Below, in pieces: positions 60,837 to 64,000 of a stretch of 64,000 bases of DNA (its first letter is position 1; each line of letters opens with the position of its first letter). Below the pieces are notes generated by a model. It saw only the letters and a program-made list of their open reading frames with translations. It did no database searches and was not told the DNA's origin. The DNA is from an uncultured Desulfobulbaceae bacterium (GTDB lineage: Bacteria > Desulfobacterota > Desulfobulbia > Desulfobulbales > BM004). The stretch covers positions 1 to 64,000 of the forward strand of contig CALZHP010000002.1 of the NCBI GenBank assembly GCA_945787325.1. The letters run 5' to 3'. Both the position numbers and the translations under genes were made by a program.

Positions 60837-62933
60837 TCAGTCATTTTTCATCTCAGCCAGAGCCGCCTTGCGGCTCAGTCTAATTTTGCCGCGTCGATCA
60901 ATTTCTAGAACTTTGACATTAACTTCGTCTCCCTCTTTCAGGACATCGGTTACTTTTTCAACCCGTCTGTCCTCAAGTTCGGAAATGTGAACCAGCCCGT
61001 CAGTACCAGGTAGAATTTCAACAAAGGCACCAAAATCCTTAATGGTTTTGACTGTTCCTTTGTAAATTTTGCCTACCTGGGCTTCTTGGGTCAGGTCTTC
61101 AACACGGCTGATTAATTGACCGGCAATTTCACCATTGGGTGAAAATATCTTGACGACACCTGAATCATCAACTTCAATTTTAGCACCGAACTCAGCGGTA
61201 AGGCCCTTAATTACTTTACCACCAGGGCCGATAAGGTCACGTATTTTGTCCGGATTTATAGAAAGTGTGAAATACTTGGGTGCATGCTCCGCAATTTCTT
61301 CACGCGGTTCGGAGATAGCCTCCTGCATTTTTTCAAGAATATGAAGACGACCGCCTTTTGCTTGTTCAAGAGCTGTTCCCATGATCTCGCGGTTAACTCC
61401 GGTTATCTTGATGTCCATCTGCAGTGAAGTGATACCTTCTTCGGTGCCTACCACTTTGAAGTCCATATCACCTAGATGATCTTCATCACCAAGGATGTCG
61501 GAAAGCACAACTATTTCATCGCCTTCCTTGATCAGGCCCATGGCAATGCCCGATACGGGTTTCTTAATGGGGACTCCGCCATCCATTAGAGCAAGACTTG
61601 CGCCGCAAACAGTTGCCATGGATGATGAACCGTTTGATTCCAGCACTTCGGAAACAACCCGCATGGTGTATGGAAAACTGTCCATATCAGGAAGCACTGC
61701 ACGGATTGCCCGCTCCGCCAGAGCACCGTGGCCTATATCCCTGCGGCTGGGACCACGCAAAAAACGAACCTCGCCCACGCAATAGGGTGGGAAGTTATAA
61801 TGCAGCATAAACTTTCTGAAGGAGTCACCTTCCAGGGTTTCAATTCTCTGCTCATCCCCTTCACTACCCAATGTTGCCGTGACAATGACCTGGGTTTCTC
61901 CGCGGGTGAACAGGGCTGAACCATGTGTTTTAGGCAAACAGCCAACTTCACAAGTTATGGTACGCACTTCATCAAAGGTCCTGCCGTCAATACGGGCGTG
62001 TTCTTTGACGATGCGGTCACGCATCATTTTCTTGTTGAGTTCCTTGAAAAGACCTTTGGCATCCTCGGTGTTACATCCTTCGTCTTCTTCTTGGAGCTGA
62101 GTGATAACTTTTGATTTCAGCTCGTCAAGGGCGCTGCCACGCTCCATTTTGTCCGCAGTTGTAATAACGGACAGCATTTCTTCAGAAGCCAGCTCAGCGA
62201 TCCTTTTTTGAAGCGCTTCGTTGATTTCAATCGCGGACACTTCCATTTTTGGTTTGCCCAAAGCCGAACGCAACTCATCCTGCATGTCGAGAATCGGTTG
62301 CATTTCACGGTGTCCGAAAAATATACCTTCCAGTATCTCATCTTCTGAGAGACTGTCTGCTCCACCCTCAACCATGACTACGGCATTGCGGGTACCAGCA
62401 ACAATCAGGTTCATCCGTGACTGTTCCAATTGGTCTGCTGTGGGGTTAAGAACGTACTGGTTGTCGATGTATCCGACACGCACACCTGCAACTGGTCCAA
62501 GGAAAGGGATTTCGGACACCATCAGGGCCGCAGATGCGCCAATAATTGATAAAACATCAGGATCGTTCTGCTGGTCTGCCGATAGAACTGTGGCAATAAC
62601 CTGGGTTTCGTTAGTGTATCCGTCAGTAAATAAAGGCCGCAGCGGACGGTCGATGAACCGGCATGTCAGTGTTTCTTTTTCACTGGGGCGGCCGATTTCT
62701 CGACGAAAGAAACTTCCAGGTATTCGACCAACGGAATACAGTCTTTCCTGATATTCTATAGTCAATGGCAAAAAACCTAAATCTGGTTTTGCCTCTTTAG
62801 ATTTGGTGGCAGTAACCAGAACAACGGTCTCGCCATATGATACCAGCACCGATCCGTTGGCCTGTTTGGCCAAACGTCCGCTTTCAATAGAAAGAGTGCG
62901 GCCGCCAATATCGGCTTCAACTTTTTTAAACAT
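60837..62933 (-). CDS. pnp: Polyribonucleotide nucleotidyltransferase
   Basis: RNase PH duplicates, KH (IGPGGKVIKGL) and S1 domains. Confidence 0.98.
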   Translation of the reverse strand: MFKKVEADIGGRTLSIESGRLAKQANGSVLVSYGETVVLVTATKSKEAKPDLGFLPLTIEYQERLYSVGRIPGSFFRREIGRPSEKETLTCRFIDRPLRPLFTDGYTNETQVIATVLSADQQNDPDVLSIIGASAALMVSEIPFLGPVAGVRVGYIDNQYVLNPTADQLEQSRMNLIVAGTRNAVVMVEGGADSLSEDEILEGIFFGHREMQPILDMQDELRSALGKPKMEVSAIEINEALQKRIAELASEEMLSVITTADKMERGSALDELKSKVITQLQEEDEGCNTEDAKGLFKELNKKMMRDRIVKEHARIDGRTFDEVRTITCEVGCLPKTHGSALFTRGETQVIVTATLGSEGDEQRIETLEGDSFRKFMLHYNFPPYCVGEVRFLRGPSRRDIGHGALAERAIRAVLPDMDSFPYTMRVVSEVLESNGSSSMATVCGASLALMDGGVPIKKPVSGIAMGLIKEGDEIVVLSDILGDEDHLGDMDFKVVGTEEGITSLQMDIKITGVNREIMGTALEQAKGGRLHILEKMQEAISEPREEIAEHAPKYFTLSINPDKIRDLIGPGGKVIKGLTAEFGAKIEVDDSGVVKIFSPNGEIAGQLISRVEDLTQEAQVGKIYKGTVKTIKDFGAFVEILPGTDGLVHISELEDRRVEKVTDVLKEGDEVNVKVLEIDRRGKIRLSRKAALAEMKND

Positions 62934-63116
62934 GGGGTCTCCTTGTTTTGGTTAACGAGTGGGAGCAGTGTTCAGTTTAGGATAATTACAAAAAGCAACG
63001 TGCCGCTATTTTCGAAAGAACTGGCAAGGCACTATTTTTCGTAGTCAGCAAAAGTTCCGTATAGTGGAAGTTTCTGCAGATATAATTGAACACCGTTCAC
63101 AGACTTCAACCGATCA

Positions 63117-63386
63117 TTACTTCCGGATACTTAGATCCTGGATAAGCTTACGATACTTGCTGATGTCTTTTCTCATCAGATAGTTCAGTAACCTGCGTCT
63201 TTGACCGACCAGTTTCAAAAGCCCTCGCCTTGAATGGTGGTCTTTCTTATGAACTTTGAAATGTTCAGTCAGGTAAGTGATCCTGTCACTCAAAAGAGCA
63301 ATCTGCACTTCTGAGGAACCGGTATCTTTTTCATGTGTTTTGTAATTTTCGATTATTTCTTGTTTTTTTTCAGCTTGTTGTGCCAC
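63117..63386 (-). CDS. rpsO: 30S ribosomal protein S15 (GTG start)
   Basis: [46 protein letters not shown] directly upstream of GTG. Confidence 0.96.
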   Translation of the reverse strand: MAQQAEKKQEIIENYKTHEKDTGSSEVQIALLSDRITYLTEHFKVHKKDHHSRRGLLKLVGQRRRLLNYLMRKDISKYRKLIQDLSIRK

Positions 63387-63500
63387 GATTAGCCTCCTAC
63401 GCATTTTAAAAACTGGAAACCTGATCGATTGATACAGATATTAAGTTATGTTTTATGTCAGTTTCCATTATTAGTTTTGAAATTTCCTTTATACATCCAT

Positions 63501-64000
63501 CTAGTTATTTACAGCCGTTAGAACACGTTCAACAGTCAGGAGGTGCTGTTGAAGTATCTGCCGACTATGGCCTGAGTTAACTAATTGCTCACCGTCCACA
63601 GCGTCATTAACGGAAAAAGGTCCGTTTTTCGTTCTTCTGAGGGCTGAGAGATGGGCGCCACAGCCAAGGGTTTTTCCAATATCCGCGGCCAAGGTACGGA
63701 TATATGTTCCCTTGCTGCATAGTACTTTGAGACTTAGGGTGTGTCCTTGAACAGACAGACATTCAATGTCCTTTATCTCAATGCGCCGTGCTTCTTTTTT
63801 CACCTCTATACCTTTTCGGGCATAATAATAAAGAGGCTTTCCATTATGTTTTAGCGCTGAATAACGGGGGGGGATCTGGAGCTGTTCTCCCTTAAAGCCC
63901 GCCAGACAGCAAGTTATTTCTTCCATGCTAATGACCGGAACCGGTTTGGTCGAAACAACTTCACCTTCCGGATCATGTGTATCGGTTTCAACTCCCAGGT
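63501..64000 (-). CDS. truB: tRNA pseudouridine synthase B, 5' end beyond window
   Basis: Open frame to the window edge: LGVETDTHDPEGEVVSTKPVPVIS...QIPPRYSALKHNGKPLYYYARKG. Confidence 0.95.
   Translation of the reverse strand, partial: LGVETDTHDPEGEVVSTKPVPVISMEEITCCLAGFKGEQLQIPPRYSALKHNGKPLYYYARKGIEVKKEARRIEIKDIECLSVQGHTLSLKVLCSKGTYIRTLAADIGKTLGCGAHLSALRRTKNGPFSVNDAVDGEQLVNSGHSRQILQQHLLTVERVLTAVNN

Overview
This 64 kb window looks like chromosomal DNA from a Desulfobulbaceae-like member of the Desulfobacterota; that assignment is inferred from gene content. It is mostly housekeeping: a glmU-like gene, thiGH, an AICAR-transformylase-only purH, polA, hemH, mreBCD-mrdA-rodA, mpl, pntAB, a 13-gene complex I operon without nuoEFG, aspC, truA, argC, rplM-rpsI, hisB, ttcA-like, dut, M16 protease, pnp, rpsO and truB (cut by the window end). 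There are two tRNAs: Ala-GGC and Gly-GCC. An accessory region at about 8.6-16.8 kb holds small hypotheticals and katG. The main findings the ORF track does not show are: (1) a YHS-domain lipoprotein whose in-frame UGA sits where homologs have Cys, followed 12 nt later by a 7-bp hairpin with a GGAC loop, which makes it a candidate selenoprotein cut short in the ORF track; (2) a likely sigma-54 circuit, in which an NtrC-type activator with a degenerate LMW-phosphatase/ArsC-like N-domain is followed by GTGTCTC palindromes and a near-consensus -24/-12 promoter ahead of a small ORF, a peroxiredoxin and a conserved hypothetical; (3) two copies of a ~255 bp MITE-like element with terminal inverted repeats and a compensatory base-pair change, flanking pntAB, one of which supplies the mpl stop codon; (4) a complex I operon with four antiporter-like subunits and an 84-aa membrane ORF; (5) a frame-disrupted bacterial PH-domain gene. 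No searches were run. Homology calls rest on motif and sequence recognition.
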